From contig URWY01000009.1 in assembly GCA_900551705.1 (NCBI GenBank), positions 1 through 45,132 of the forward strand: a stretch of DNA of 45,132 nt. Direction: 5' to 3'. The position numbers were made by a program, and so were the translations under genes. This document shows positions 25,901 to 33,886 of this stretch, piece by piece (within the stretch, counting starts at the first letter, position 1; every line of letters starts with the position of its first letter). The notes beneath the pieces are model-generated. The model was not told the origin of the DNA and made no database searches. It worked only from the letters and a program-made list of their open reading frames with translations. The DNA comes from an uncultured Bacillota bacterium (lineage in GTDB: Bacteria > Bacillota > Clostridia > Christensenellales > UBA1242).

Positions 25901-27805
25901 CTATTTTTCTTCAATTTGTTTGTTTAAATTTTTTAATTGTTTGTGCATTCTGATATGCGATAAAATAATCTCAGTAAGTCTAGGATTTTTTTGTGCTTTT
26001 TTCTCAAATTCACCACCAAGCAAGAATGCAGTATGCTCAGTTATGTGAATATCATGTTCATCAACTTCCAATGGAGAAATTGTTTCGCCACTTTCAATCA
26101 TTTTCAAATTCTCGCTTGCCGCACGCTTTAAATGAAGTTCGTTGATGTCTTGAGCATTTTCCCAAACACCAAATCCAAGAAGTTCTAAAGCTTTAACTCT
26201 CATTCTGTTTGACAACTTCCCGTTTTCGTCTTGTAACAAGCCAGCATTAATTAAATCAAACACCATCGCACGCTTTTGAGCGGTTGTTTCGCCTATTTCA
26301 TTTTCTGTTTCAAAAACAATATCATCGCTTGAAATATCAGATGAATTGAAATAAAAAACTTCAATATCTCCGTTGTCGCCAACAATTTTTGAAAGCCTTG
26401 GAATGCTGGCGAATTGTCTGTAAAGTCTTAAAACATGTTTCCCCATCGTCTTAATCGCTTCTTTCAAACTTTCAGCAGTGCAAGCAATTCTTGAATCATC
26501 TTGTTCAATAAGCCTTTGAAGCGCAGTTCCTGACAAATTTGCATATTTGGTAACTGAATTTGTCATTAAATCTGAAACACCAGAAACAGTTGTAAATTCT
26601 TCCAATAAACTTATTTCTTCTGATGAAAAATCAACTGGTATCTTGTCAAAACTCATAAAACTTGGCGGATTTGCACCTTGTCTATAAACAATAACTTTAC
26701 CTGGCGACAAACCTTCATCTTCCAAATTTTCCGTATCTATTGAACCATCTTCAACAGTTAAAACTCCCATTGATAACCTGTTCATAAATTCGTGTTTTCT
26801 ATTTTTTATTGTGTTGTATGATTTTTGAATTGGTATTAACCTTTCAATAATGCTTACACCCCAAAACAAACCTGGTTGTTCAATGCTTGTTTGTTTAATA
26901 AATGGGAAACATCTTTCGCCTTCATTTCCGTTTATATAAGGTAAATCGCCTAAATAAACAAGTTTGTTGCCCGCAATAATAGTCAATTTGCCATTTGGAA
27001 ATTCAACAGTAGGCGCTTCATATCTTTCAATTACAACTGCATAATCTTTTCTCGTTCCGTTAATATATCTCTTGTTTTCGCCAAAAAATCCAAATGCGTC
27101 ACTCATATTTGAGTTGTCAAGAGAAAAGACATTCACATCAGAACCTTCAACTTCCACACCCCAAATATTTTTGATATCTTCAATATGATAAGCCCTAGCG
27201 TGTATGATGCTCTTACAATCATTTATGTCCGCACAACTTGAACTTTCAGGATAAATTTCAAAAGGCGGGCAAACAGTAATTTCAACATCGCCAGATGAAA
27301 TTGCTTTTCCAAGGTCATTTTTACCAATCAAACTTCCCTTTGCAGAATTCCATGTAACCTTGTAAAAACTTGTTCCGCAAACTTCACTCCATTTATTCGC
27401 TTGATTTATCATTCCACTAACTGCAAGTTTGTTGTAAATGCTGTTTACAATTTTTTTAGACACTTTTGCAGTTTTTATATCTCTTTCATCACCAGACGCA
27501 GGAACAACAGTCATACTTGGTTTCATGTTAGAAAGTTTTGAAAGCCTAGCATCTATGATTGGGGCAATGTGATTGTATACCTCGCGTTGTTGCCAATAAT
27601 AGTCTTTGTCTTCATCTTCAATTTCGCCACTTGGGCCAATTTGACAATATTGATTTCCCATTAAGAAATTCATATTGAGTTGCCATTGAAGCTCAAAACT
27701 TCTTCGTTCTGCTTGACGATTTTTAAAGTCTTCAAGAACATTATTTACAATTTGTTCTTCATAAAAATAATCGTCATTTTTTGTTTTTAAATCATTTTTA
27801 CTCAT
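25901..27805 (-). CDS. Phage portal protein, P22-like
   Basis: A 634-residue protein. The N-terminal QWQLNMNFLMGNQYC, the YNHIAPIIDARLSKLSNMKP segment and DYAVVIERYEAPTVEFPNGKLTI match portals of the P22 type. FPFIKQTSIEQPGLFWGVSIIERLIPIQKSYNTIKNRKHEF and VSGVSDLMTNSVTKYANLSGTALQRLIEQDDSRI are the conserved core around the clip and crown. The dodecameric portal is the DNA gate of the capsid. GGAGG precedes the start. In phages the large terminase is normally encoded just upstream; here only 65 bp separate it from a small terminase-like gene. Confidence 0.85.
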   Translation of the reverse strand: MSKNDLKTKNDDYFYEEQIVNNVLEDFKNRQAERRSFELQWQLNMNFLMGNQYCQIGPSGEIEDEDKDYYWQQREVYNHIAPIIDARLSKLSNMKPSMTVVPASGDERDIKTAKVSKKIVNSIYNKLAVSGMINQANKWSEVCGTSFYKVTWNSAKGSLIGKNDLGKAISSGDVEITVCPPFEIYPESSSCADINDCKSIIHARAYHIEDIKNIWGVEVEGSDVNVFSLDNSNMSDAFGFFGENKRYINGTRKDYAVVIERYEAPTVEFPNGKLTIIAGNKLVYLGDLPYINGNEGERCFPFIKQTSIEQPGLFWGVSIIERLIPIQKSYNTIKNRKHEFMNRLSMGVLTVEDGSIDTENLEDEGLSPGKVIVYRQGANPPSFMSFDKIPVDFSSEEISLLEEFTTVSGVSDLMTNSVTKYANLSGTALQRLIEQDDSRIACTAESLKEAIKTMGKHVLRLYRQFASIPRLSKIVGDNGDIEVFYFNSSDISSDDIVFETENEIGETTAQKRAMVFDLINAGLLQDENGKLSNRMRVKALELLGFGVWENAQDINELHLKRAASENLKMIESGETISPLEVDEHDIHITEHTAFLLGGEFEKKAQKNPRLTEIILSHIRMHKQLKNLNKQIEEK

Positions 27806-27870
27806 TTTTCCTCCAAAAATATAGTTTTTTATTAAAAAATTGACTTTTTTATAAAATAATAAGTCAATAT

Positions 27871-28170
27871 TTAATCACGATATCCTTCCAATTTCTCCAA
27901 TAATTTTTTCTTTTCCAGCAATAGTTCTTCATCAGTTAAATCTTTAAATTTGTTCGTTTTTGTTGAGTTAAGTTTGTCTAAAAGCATTTTCACACTTTGT
28001 AAATCTGGCGAAATATATTTCTTAGTTACCTTTTTTTTGTTCAATTTAAAATCGCCGTCTTCGTCACATAAATACTCTTCAACAATTTCGTCCGTTTCAT
28101 AACCAACTGCCTTTTTATAAAGGGCTTTGTCTAATTCCTTACTTATTTTTTCGTTACTCACTCGTTTCAC
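27871..28170 (-). CDS. Small terminase-like protein, short
   Basis: A 99-residue protein starting at GTG (CGGAG 7 nt upstream). ALYKKAVGYETDEIVEEY, then KLNKKKVTKKYISPDLQSVKMLLDKL matches the middle and C-terminal part of phage small terminase subunits of Gram-positive hosts. The N-terminal helix-turn-helix that recognises pac/cos DNA, usually about 60 residues, is missing. An acidic helical tail follows. It is the first gene of the phage-like operon. It may be a domesticated or residual subunit, or a protein that only resembles the family. Confidence 0.5.
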   Translation of the reverse strand: MKRVSNEKISKELDKALYKKAVGYETDEIVEEYLCDEDGDFKLNKKKVTKKYISPDLQSVKMLLDKLNSTKTNKFKDLTDEELLLEKKKLLEKLEGYRD

Positions 28171-28186
28171 TTCTAACTCCGCTGAA

Positions 28187-28216
28187 ATTATAAACTGCCA
28201 AATTTTAAAAACACAA
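28187..28216 (-). promoter_or_regulatory. Promoter of the phage-like operon
   Basis: Minus-strand TTGTGT (28211-28216), 18-bp spacer, perfect TATAAT (28187-28192), immediately after the rnhA terminator. The operon therefore has its own transcription start with a very short leader. Confidence 0.55.
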
Positions 28217-28225
28217 TGCCAACTG

Positions 28226-28256
28226 CCATAAAAAAAACGGCAAATGCCGTTTTGTC
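28226..28256 (-). terminator. rnhA terminator
   Basis: Minus-strand AAAACGGC-ATTT-GCCGTTTT followed by more T: a 7-8-bp stem with a 4-nt loop, just past the rnhA stop. Confidence 0.8.
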
Positions 28257-28268
28257 AAAAAATATTAT

Positions 28269-28724
28269 TTAATTTTCAGAAATTTGCGATTTTAAAAGTT
28301 GAACTTGCTCAACTGCCATTTTATCGCATAAATTATTAAGTTCGTTGTCTGCATGTCCTTTCACTTTATTAAATATGACTTGATGTTTTGAAACTAGGTC
28401 AATTAAAATTTCCCATAAATCACGATTTAAAACAGGATTTTTTTGCGAATTTTTCCAATTATTTAATTGCCACGCTGTAACCCAATCATTTTTAAAAGCA
28501 TTAATCACATACGCACTATCGCTATAAAGTTGAACTTTGCATGGTTCTTTTAACGCTTTTAGTCCTTCAATAACTGCCATAAGCTCCATGCGGTTGTTTG
28601 TTGTTTCTTTTTCCGCTCCAGCCATTTTCTTTTGATTGCCGTTATAGTCTAATATATATGCCCAGCCACCAACGCCAGGATTAACACTGCATGCACCGTC
28701 TGTGTATAGTATAACTTCTTTCAT
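28269..28724 (-). CDS. rnhA: Ribonuclease HI
   Basis: A 151-residue enzyme that cuts the RNA strand of RNA-DNA hybrids. The four catalytic acids are visible: Asp in LYTDGAC, Glu in NNRMELMAVIEGL, Asp in LYSDSAYV and Asp in LNNLCDKMA; the active-site His is in KVKGHADNE. Full length, with no added binding domain. It is transcribed alone, between the rplQ terminator and its own, and the message is probably leaderless: TATAAT ends 6 nt before the ATG and no ribosome binding site is seen. Confidence 0.95.
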   Translation of the reverse strand: MKEVILYTDGACSVNPGVGGWAYILDYNGNQKKMAGAEKETTNNRMELMAVIEGLKALKEPCKVQLYSDSAYVINAFKNDWVTAWQLNNWKNSQKNPVLNRDLWEILIDLVSKHQVIFNKVKGHADNELNNLCDKMAVEQVQLLKSQISEN

Positions 28725-28730
28725 GTTTCC

Positions 28731-28758
28731 ATTATATCAAAATTTTTGCTATATTCAA
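28731..28758 (-). promoter_or_regulatory. rnhA promoter (leaderless type)
   Basis: Minus-strand TTGAAT (28753-28758), 16-bp spacer ending in TGA, perfect TATAAT (28731-28736). The ATG begins at 28724, six bases further on. Confidence 0.65.
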
Positions 28759-28780
28759 TACAAAAACGCTTAAAAACAAT

Positions 28781-28810
28781 AAAAAAACTGCTATTTTTAG
28801 CAGTTTTTTA
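28781..28810 (-). terminator. Terminator of the ribosomal superoperon
   Basis: Minus-strand AAAAAACTGCT-AAAAAT-AGCAGTTTTTTT, right after the rplQ stop at 28814. Confidence 0.85.
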
Positions 28811-28813
28811 AAA

Positions 28814-29323
28814 TTAAACTAATTCAATAATTGCCATTTCAGCATTGTCTCCGCGTCTTTCGCCAAGTTTTGTGATACGAGTATATCCACCACCTTGACC
28901 AAGTTCTTTAGCGCGTGCTGCATATTTTGGAGCATAAACATTAAACATTTTTTCAATAAGTGGATGATTAATATCTTTTGTTTTTGCTCTAAATGCTGCT
29001 TTATTTTCTTTATCGCCTCTAACTTCTTGAAGGTCATAAAGATAAGCCATCATTTTTCTTCTAGCATTTAATTTTTTTGGACCATCGTTAACAACTTCTT
29101 GTTGAACTTTAACACCCTTTTCGTTTGTTACAGTTTTTACTGTTTTAACTGTATCTTCGTATGTGTTAACTGCAAGAGTAATGTATTTTTCAGCAAGACT
29201 ACGAACTGATTTTGCTTTAGCAAGTGTTGTTTCTACCTTTTCATTCCAAAGAAGATATGAAACTTGATTGCGAAGAAGAGCAGTTCTTTCTTTTGTTGGT
29301 CTTCCAATTTTACTATTTACCAT
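28814..29323 (-). CDS. rplQ: 50S ribosomal protein L17
   Basis: 169 residues. GRPTKERTALLRNQVSYLL near the start and the closing GGYTRITKLGERRGDNAEMAIIELV are diagnostic of bacterial L17. It is longer than the common 115-125 residues because of an insertion at about 50-80 (TYEDTVKTVKTVTNEKGVKV) in the middle of the protein, a feature found in some Clostridia-type L17. Last gene of the superoperon. Confidence 0.96.
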   Translation of the reverse strand: MVNSKIGRPTKERTALLRNQVSYLLWNEKVETTLAKAKSVRSLAEKYITLAVNTYEDTVKTVKTVTNEKGVKVQQEVVNDGPKKLNARRKMMAYLYDLQEVRGDKENKAAFRAKTKDINHPLIEKMFNVYAPKYAARAKELGQGGGYTRITKLGERRGDNAEMAIIELV

Positions 29324-29334
29324 GGTTTTCTCCT

Positions 29335-30294
29335 TTATTCATCTGAATCTTTGAAATTTAAGCCATACTCTGTAAGTTTTTCAAAAACTTCATCAATTGA
29401 TTTTAAACCTAAATTTCTAACTTTTAGCATATCTTCTCTGCTTTTCTTTGTTAAATCTTCAACAGTGTTGATATTTGCTCTCTTTAAACAGTTATATGAA
29501 CGAACTGAAAGATCCATATCTTCGATAGGCATATCTAAAAGTTTTGTTTTTTGGTCATCTTCTTTTGAAACTAAAATATTCATTTTTGACATTGCATCAC
29601 AAAGGTCAACAAAGATTGAAATGTGGTCTTGCAAGATTTTTCCTGCCAAACTCACAATATCTCTAGCACTGATTGTTCCGTTTGTTTCAACTTCCAATAC
29701 AAGTTTATCAAAGTCAATGCTTTGTCCAACACGAGTTGGTTCAACTGAATAGTTGATTTTCTTAACTGGTGAATAAATTGAATCAACAGCTATATATTCT
29801 GGTCTGTCTTCAATTCTTTCTTTATTCAAGTTGTTTGGAACATATCCTCTGCCTCTGCCAATTAAAACTTCCATTTCAAAATCAACATTATTTTCAATTG
29901 TGCAAATATGAAGGTCTGGATTTAAAATTTCAACTTGGTCGTTTACTGCAAAATCTTTCGCAGTAACTTCTCCAGCTTTTGAAACCTTTAAAAACAAACT
30001 TGTTTCAAAATCTCTTTCAGTGTTAGTTGTTCTAACAGCAAGATTTTTAATGTTTAAAATGATGTCCACAACATCTTCATAAACACCAGGCACTGTTGAG
30101 AATTCGTGTGCAACTCCTGGAATTCTTATAGCAATTGCTGCTGCACCTGGAAGTGATGATAAAAGTGTTCTTCTAAGTGCGTTACCAAGTGTTATACCAA
30201 AACCTTTTTCCAAAGGTTCAACTATAAATCTGGCATTATATCCGCCACTTTTTTCCTCGCAAGTGATGTTAGGTTTCTCAATTTCCATTATCAT
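29335..30294 (-). CDS. rpoA: RNA polymerase alpha subunit
   Basis: 319 residues. The N-terminal assembly domain has EPLEKGFGITLGNALRRTLLSSLPG, which contacts beta and beta'. The C-terminal domain (from about 250) has LSVRSYNCLKRANINTVEDL and the helix-hairpin-helix VRNLGLKSIDEV used for UP-element DNA and activator contact. GGAG lies 10 nt before the first ATG; a second ATG is two codons on. Confidence 0.97.
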   Translation of the reverse strand: MIMEIEKPNITCEEKSGGYNARFIVEPLEKGFGITLGNALRRTLLSSLPGAAAIAIRIPGVAHEFSTVPGVYEDVVDIILNIKNLAVRTTNTERDFETSLFLKVSKAGEVTAKDFAVNDQVEILNPDLHICTIENNVDFEMEVLIGRGRGYVPNNLNKERIEDRPEYIAVDSIYSPVKKINYSVEPTRVGQSIDFDKLVLEVETNGTISARDIVSLAGKILQDHISIFVDLCDAMSKMNILVSKEDDQKTKLLDMPIEDMDLSVRSYNCLKRANINTVEDLTKKSREDMLKVRNLGLKSIDEVFEKLTEYGLNFKDSDE

Positions 30295-30312
30295 TTTATT
30301 TATTCTCCTTTA

Positions 30313-30933
30313 TTACCTTGAATACAACTCAATGATGAGGTGTTCTTTAATTCCTAGGTCAATATCTTCGCGAGTAGGAAGAGCTAAAATTTTGCCTTTT
30401 AATGTTTCACTGTTAAATTCTAACCATTTTGGCATAACAATTTTCATGCCTTTTAATTGTTTGAACATTTCAAGTTCGCGTTTATTTTCTTTAATTTCAA
30501 TAACATCGCCAACTTTAACAATAAATGAAGGTACATTTACGCGTCTGCCGTTTACTGTAATGTGTCCGTGATTTACAATTTGTCTACTTTCAGATCTTGA
30601 AGAACCAATTCCCATTCTGTAAACAACATTGTCTAATCTGCGTTCAATTAATGAAAGCATATTTTCACCAGTAACACCTTTCATTCTTACAGCTTCTTCA
30701 TAATATCTTCTAAATTGTTTTTCTAAAATGCCATAAGCTCTTTTAACTTTTTGCTTTTCACGAAGTTGGAGTCCATATTCTGTAACTCTTTTTCTAGCGC
30801 TGCCGTGTTGTCCTGGAAGTGATGGTCTGCGTTCAAAAGCACATTTTTTTGAAGTGCATCTTTCGCCTTTCAAAAACAACTTGCATCCTTCACGCCTACA
30901 TTGACGGCAATCTGCTCCTATCAATTTAGCCAT
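30313..30933 (-). CDS. rpsD: 30S ribosomal protein S4
   Basis: 206 residues. An N-terminal zinc-binding set of four cysteines (DCRQCRREGCKLF, then CTSKKC) marks the zinc form of S4. The S4 RNA-binding domain is at about 97-160 (RRLDNVVYRMGIGSSRSESR, HGHITVNGRRV). Primary 16S rRNA binder. In many bacteria it represses the alpha operon, whose rpsM-rpsK-rpsD-rpoA order is kept here. Confidence 0.97.
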   Translation of the reverse strand: MAKLIGADCRQCRREGCKLFLKGERCTSKKCAFERRPSLPGQHGSARKRVTEYGLQLREKQKVKRAYGILEKQFRRYYEEAVRMKGVTGENMLSLIERRLDNVVYRMGIGSSRSESRQIVNHGHITVNGRRVNVPSFIVKVGDVIEIKENKRELEMFKQLKGMKIVMPKWLEFNSETLKGKILALPTREDIDLGIKEHLIIELYSR

Positions 30934-30948
30934 AATTTTCTCCTTTTA

Positions 30949-31341
30949 TTATATCCTTCTAATTTTTGGTGGTCTGCAACCATTGTGTGCGATTGGAGAC
31001 ACATCTTTAATTAAAGTAACATCAAGTTCGCAGTTTTGAAGAGATCTAATTGCAGATTCTCTGCCATTTCCTGGACCTTTAACATAAACTTCAACGCTCT
31101 TAATTCCATATTCTTTAGCACCCTTTGCTGCTTCTTCAACGCATTGTTGTGCTGCATAAGGAGTAGATTTTTTTGAGCCTTTAAAACCAAGTTTACCAGA
31201 ACTTGACCAAGAAAGCACATTTCCTTCAATATCAGTAAATGTTACCATTGTGTTATTGAAAGATGATTTGATGTGAACTTGACCTTTGTCTATGGACTTG
31301 TTAATTCTTTTTTTCTTAGTTTTTTTAACATTTGCTGCCAT
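30949..31341 (-). CDS. rpsK: 30S ribosomal protein S11
   Basis: 130 residues. VHIKSSFNNTMVTFTDIEGN, SSGKLGFKGSKKSTPYAAQ, VKGPGNGRESAIRSL and the closing THNGCRPPKIRRI-like tail (IAHNGCRPPKIRRI) are diagnostic. Sits in the platform of the small subunit. GGGGTGAG precedes the start. Confidence 0.97.
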   Translation of the reverse strand: MAANVKKTKKKRINKSIDKGQVHIKSSFNNTMVTFTDIEGNVLSWSSSGKLGFKGSKKSTPYAAQQCVEEAAKGAKEYGIKSVEVYVKGPGNGRESAIRSLQNCELDVTLIKDVSPIAHNGCRPPKIRRI

Positions 31342-31351
31342 ATCTCACCCC

Positions 31352-31729
31352 TTATTTACCTTTTTTACTGCTTCCAGCAACAGCTTTTCTTGGGCCTTTT
31401 CTTGTTCTGCAATTTGTTCTTGTGTTTTGTCCTCTAACTGGAAGTCCTTTTCTGTGACGGATACCACGGTATGCGCCAATTTCTGTTAATCTCTTGATAT
31501 TCAAAGAAACTTCTTTTCTTAAATCACCTTCTACCATGTGATTTTTTTCAATTTCGTTTCTTAATTTTGCAATATCATTTTCGTCTAGATCTTTAACTCT
31601 TATGTCTGGATTGATTCCTGTTGCTTCAAGAATTTTGTTTGAAGTAACTCTACCAATGCCGTAAATATAAGTTAAGCCAATTTCGATTCTCTTATCGTTT
31701 GGCAAATCTACACCAGCAATTCTTGCCAT
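31352..31729 (-). CDS. rpsM: 30S ribosomal protein S13
   Basis: 125 residues. ARIAGVDLPNDKRIEIGLTYIYGIG at the start and the basic tail RHRKGLPVRGQNTRTNCRTRKG are diagnostic. Located in the small-subunit head, contacting the P-site tRNA and L5. CGGAGGAAT precedes the start. Confidence 0.97.
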   Translation of the reverse strand: MARIAGVDLPNDKRIEIGLTYIYGIGRVTSNKILEATGINPDIRVKDLDENDIAKLRNEIEKNHMVEGDLRKEVSLNIKRLTEIGAYRGIRHRKGLPVRGQNTRTNCRTRKGPRKAVAGSSKKGK

Positions 31730-31741
31730 AAATTTTATTCC

Positions 31742-31825
31742 TCCGAAAAATTTTTATTAATATATATAAATAACGGTCGCGAAATGCATCTCTGCACAGC
31801 CGCTTCGCTCCCGAGATTTGACGGT
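31742..31825 (-). other. GC-rich intergenic element between rpmJ and rpsM
   Basis: About 55 bp here (31774-31822) are clearly richer in G and C than the surroundings. On the minus strand AAATCTC and GAGATGCATTT can pair around GGGAGCGAAGCGGC. It has the position of an alpha-operon leader or S4 control site, but I cannot match it to a known structure. Confidence 0.3.
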
Positions 31826-31942
31826 TTAGCCTTGAACTTGTTTATGGCTCTTGTCTTTTGAACAAATAACCATAACTTTACCTTCTCTTTTTATAACCTT
31901 GCATTTATCGCACATAGGTTTAACTGATGGTCTAACTTTCAT
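31826..31942 (-). CDS. rpmJ: 50S ribosomal protein L36
   Basis: 38 residues, read directly: MKVRPSVKPMCDKCKVIKRE, then GKVMVICSKDKSHKQVQG. Cys11, Cys14, Cys27 and His33 form the zinc site of the C+ type. The gene lies between infA and rpsM as in most Firmicutes, 10 bp after infA, with GGAG upstream. Confidence 0.95.
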   Translation of the reverse strand: MKVRPSVKPMCDKCKVIKREGKVMVICSKDKSHKQVQG

Positions 31943-31952
31943 TTCTTTCTCC

Positions 31953-32174
31953 TTAATTTTTTGCTCTCCATGTTATTCTGCCCTTTGTTAAATCGTAAGG
32001 ACTCATTTCAATCTTCACTTTGTCGCCTTCAAGAATTTTAATATAATTCATTCTCAAACGACCAGAAATGTATGCTGTAATAACATGCCCATTTGATAAG
32101 CGGACTTTAAAAGTTGTGTTCGGCAAAACTTCTTCAACCACACCTTCAAATTCAATAACATCTTCCTTTGACAT
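31953..32174 (-). CDS. infA: Translation initiation factor IF-1
   Basis: 73 residues, one OB-fold: MSKEDVIEFEGVVEEVLPNT, HVITAYISGRLRMNYIKIL and the MSPYDLTKGRITWR ending are diagnostic. The start at 32174 has AAAGGAG upstream; the frame is open further but that would overlap the KOW gene. Occupies the A site during initiation. Confidence 0.97.
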   Translation of the reverse strand: MSKEDVIEFEGVVEEVLPNTTFKVRLSNGHVITAYISGRLRMNYIKILEGDKVKIEMSPYDLTKGRITWRAKN

Positions 32175-32184
32175 ACAATCTCCT

Positions 32185-32454
32185 TTAAATGACTTTTTCA
32201 AATTCTTTAAGAATTTTACGAATTTTGGCATCATTTGTTTTTGATTTGTCTTCAAAAACCCCTTCAAATTCGCTTGCAGCATTTCCTATAACTTGAATAT
32301 GCTTAATTTTCTTTCGTTTTGGCTTTGATATTGTTCTCGATTTCCCGTCAATTAATAAAAGATATTTTTCATCAATCAATTCAGAAACCAAATAAATATT
32401 CCCAGTATCTCTACCCGCAAGTGATAAGGCAACATCAAATTGTTTAACTGCCAT
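32185..32454 (-). CDS. KOW-domain RNA-binding protein (L14e-like)
   Basis: 89 residues. VALSLAGRDTGNIYLVSELID resembles the KOW RNA-binding motif, followed by a basic segment (SKPKRKKIKHIQVIG) and a charged helix. A similar small gene between map and infA is common in Clostridia. It may bind ribosomal RNA; function is not established. Confidence 0.8.
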   Translation of the reverse strand: MAVKQFDVALSLAGRDTGNIYLVSELIDEKYLLLIDGKSRTISKPKRKKIKHIQVIGNAASEFEGVFEDKSKTNDAKIRKILKEFEKVI

Positions 32455-32464
32455 ATTTCCTCTT

Positions 32465-33205
32465 TTACAGCGTCAAGATTTCAACTCTATCCGCTAAAAT
32501 TAAAACGGTGTTTTCATAGTGCGCTGATGGTTGCAAATCTCTTGTTATCGTTGTCCAACCATCATCAAGTATGAAAATTTCTTTCCTACCCATGTTTATC
32601 ATTGGTTCAACAGCAATGCAAGTGTTTGCTATTACGATTGGTCCATCTGTTTCTTTGCCATAGTTCAAGACATTTGGACTTTGATGCATCTTTGCACCGA
32701 TGCCATGACCTGTCATTTCCCTAACGACACTGAAACCATTGCTTTCTGCATGCACTTGAATAGCATGTGAAAGTTTGCCAAGCCTTTCTCCCACTTTAAG
32801 TTGTTTAATTCCTTCAAAGAAACATTCTCTTGTTACATCAATAAGTTTTTGTTTCTCTGGTGAAATTTTTCCAACTGGGAAAGTTCTTGCAGCATCTCCT
32901 TTGTAGCCTTTATAATCGACTCCAATATCAATACTTACTATGTCTCCTTCCTTCAATTTTCTTTCTGATGGTATGCCATGAACAACGACTTCATTGATTG
33001 AAATACATGTTGATGCAGGGTATCCACAATAGTTTTTAAAGCAAGGAATTCCACCATTTTCTATTATATACGCTGAAATCATTTTGTCAAGAGAATTCGT
33101 AGAAATTCCCGGTTTTACAAGGGTTTCTGCGTAGATAAGAGCATTTTTTGTTATCTCTCCCGCCTTTCTCATTAAAACAATTTCCGCTGGCGATAACTCT
33201 TTCAT
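32465..33205 (-). CDS. map: Methionine aminopeptidase, type I
   Basis: 246 residues. Removes the N-terminal Met from new proteins. The five metal ligands are in DIGVDYKGYKGDAARTF (two Asp), MTGHGIGAKMH (His), EPMI (Glu) and the late AHYENTVLI (Glu); the substrate His is in NEVVVHGIP. Length is that of the short form without a zinc-finger extension. Lies after adk in the usual spc-operon order. Confidence 0.96.
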   Translation of the reverse strand: MKELSPAEIVLMRKAGEITKNALIYAETLVKPGISTNSLDKMISAYIIENGGIPCFKNYCGYPASTCISINEVVVHGIPSERKLKEGDIVSIDIGVDYKGYKGDAARTFPVGKISPEKQKLIDVTRECFFEGIKQLKVGERLGKLSHAIQVHAESNGFSVVREMTGHGIGAKMHQSPNVLNYGKETDGPIVIANTCIAVEPMINMGRKEIFILDDGWTTITRDLQPSAHYENTVLILADRVEILTL

Positions 33206-33248
33206 TTTCTACCTTCTTTTATTTCTTGTTTTGGTAGCAATTTGCTTC

Positions 33249-33878
33249 CTATTTACTAAATTTCGATAGCAATTTATCTACTGAAACAAAAGTTTCATCT
33301 GCACTATTTCCACTTAAAACAGTGTATAGAATTTTTTTCTTTTTATAGTAATCAACAAGTGGTTCGCTTTGCGTTAAGTAATTTTGAATTCTTTTTCTTA
33401 CAACGCTGATTTTATCATCATCACGGCGAATTAATTTCGCACCGCATTCGTCACACTTTGTTGTGTATTTTTCAAGCATAGAATGAATTTTTCCACAATT
33501 TGGGCAAATTCTTCTATTAACTGCTCTAATTTCAATTTCACTCATTGATACATCAATGAATATAACCATATCTATTTTAGCCATCTTAGCCAAGGCTTCT
33601 GCTTGCGCAATATTCCTTGGATAACCATCTAAAATAAATCCGTTTGCACAATCTGGTTGTGCCAGTCTGTCCTTAACAAGTTCATTTGTTAATTCATCTG
33701 GCACGAGATTGCCTTTATCAATATATGACTTCGCAATAACGCCAAGTGGTGTGTTGTTGGAAATATTATACCTAAACACATCACCTGTCGAAATGTGAAC
33801 CAAGCCATATTTTGCACTAATTCTTGTTGCTTGCGAGCCTTTACCACTGCCAGGCGCGCCGAATAAGACGATGTTCAT
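33249..33878 (-). CDS. adk: Adenylate kinase, zinc lid type
   Basis: 209 residues. Converts ATP + AMP to 2 ADP. The P-loop is GAPGSGKGSQ (6-15), the AMP-binding DGYPRN follows, and the lid carries four cysteines (ICPNCGKIH, then KCDECGAKL), the Gram-positive structural zinc site. Start 8 bp after secY. Confidence 0.97.
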   Translation of the reverse strand: MNIVLFGAPGSGKGSQATRISAKYGLVHISTGDVFRYNISNNTPLGVIAKSYIDKGNLVPDELTNELVKDRLAQPDCANGFILDGYPRNIAQAEALAKMAKIDMVIFIDVSMSEIEIRAVNRRICPNCGKIHSMLEKYTTKCDECGAKLIRRDDDKISVVRKRIQNYLTQSEPLVDYYKKKKILYTVLSGNSADETFVSVDKLLSKFSK

Positions 33879-33886
33879 TTAAACTC

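Noticed and set aside
20081..28170. Ordinary active prophage
   Set aside because: No integrase, large terminase, replication or regulatory genes, and no flanking direct repeats were seen between rnhA and the collagen-like gene.
29264..29752. 162-codon plus-strand frame opposite rplQ and rpoA
   Set aside because: Shadow of conserved genes on the other strand, with no signal for translation.
31953..32282. 109-residue form of IF-1
   Set aside because: The extra 36 codons overlap the KOW gene; AAAGGAG fixes the start at 32174 with the standard length.
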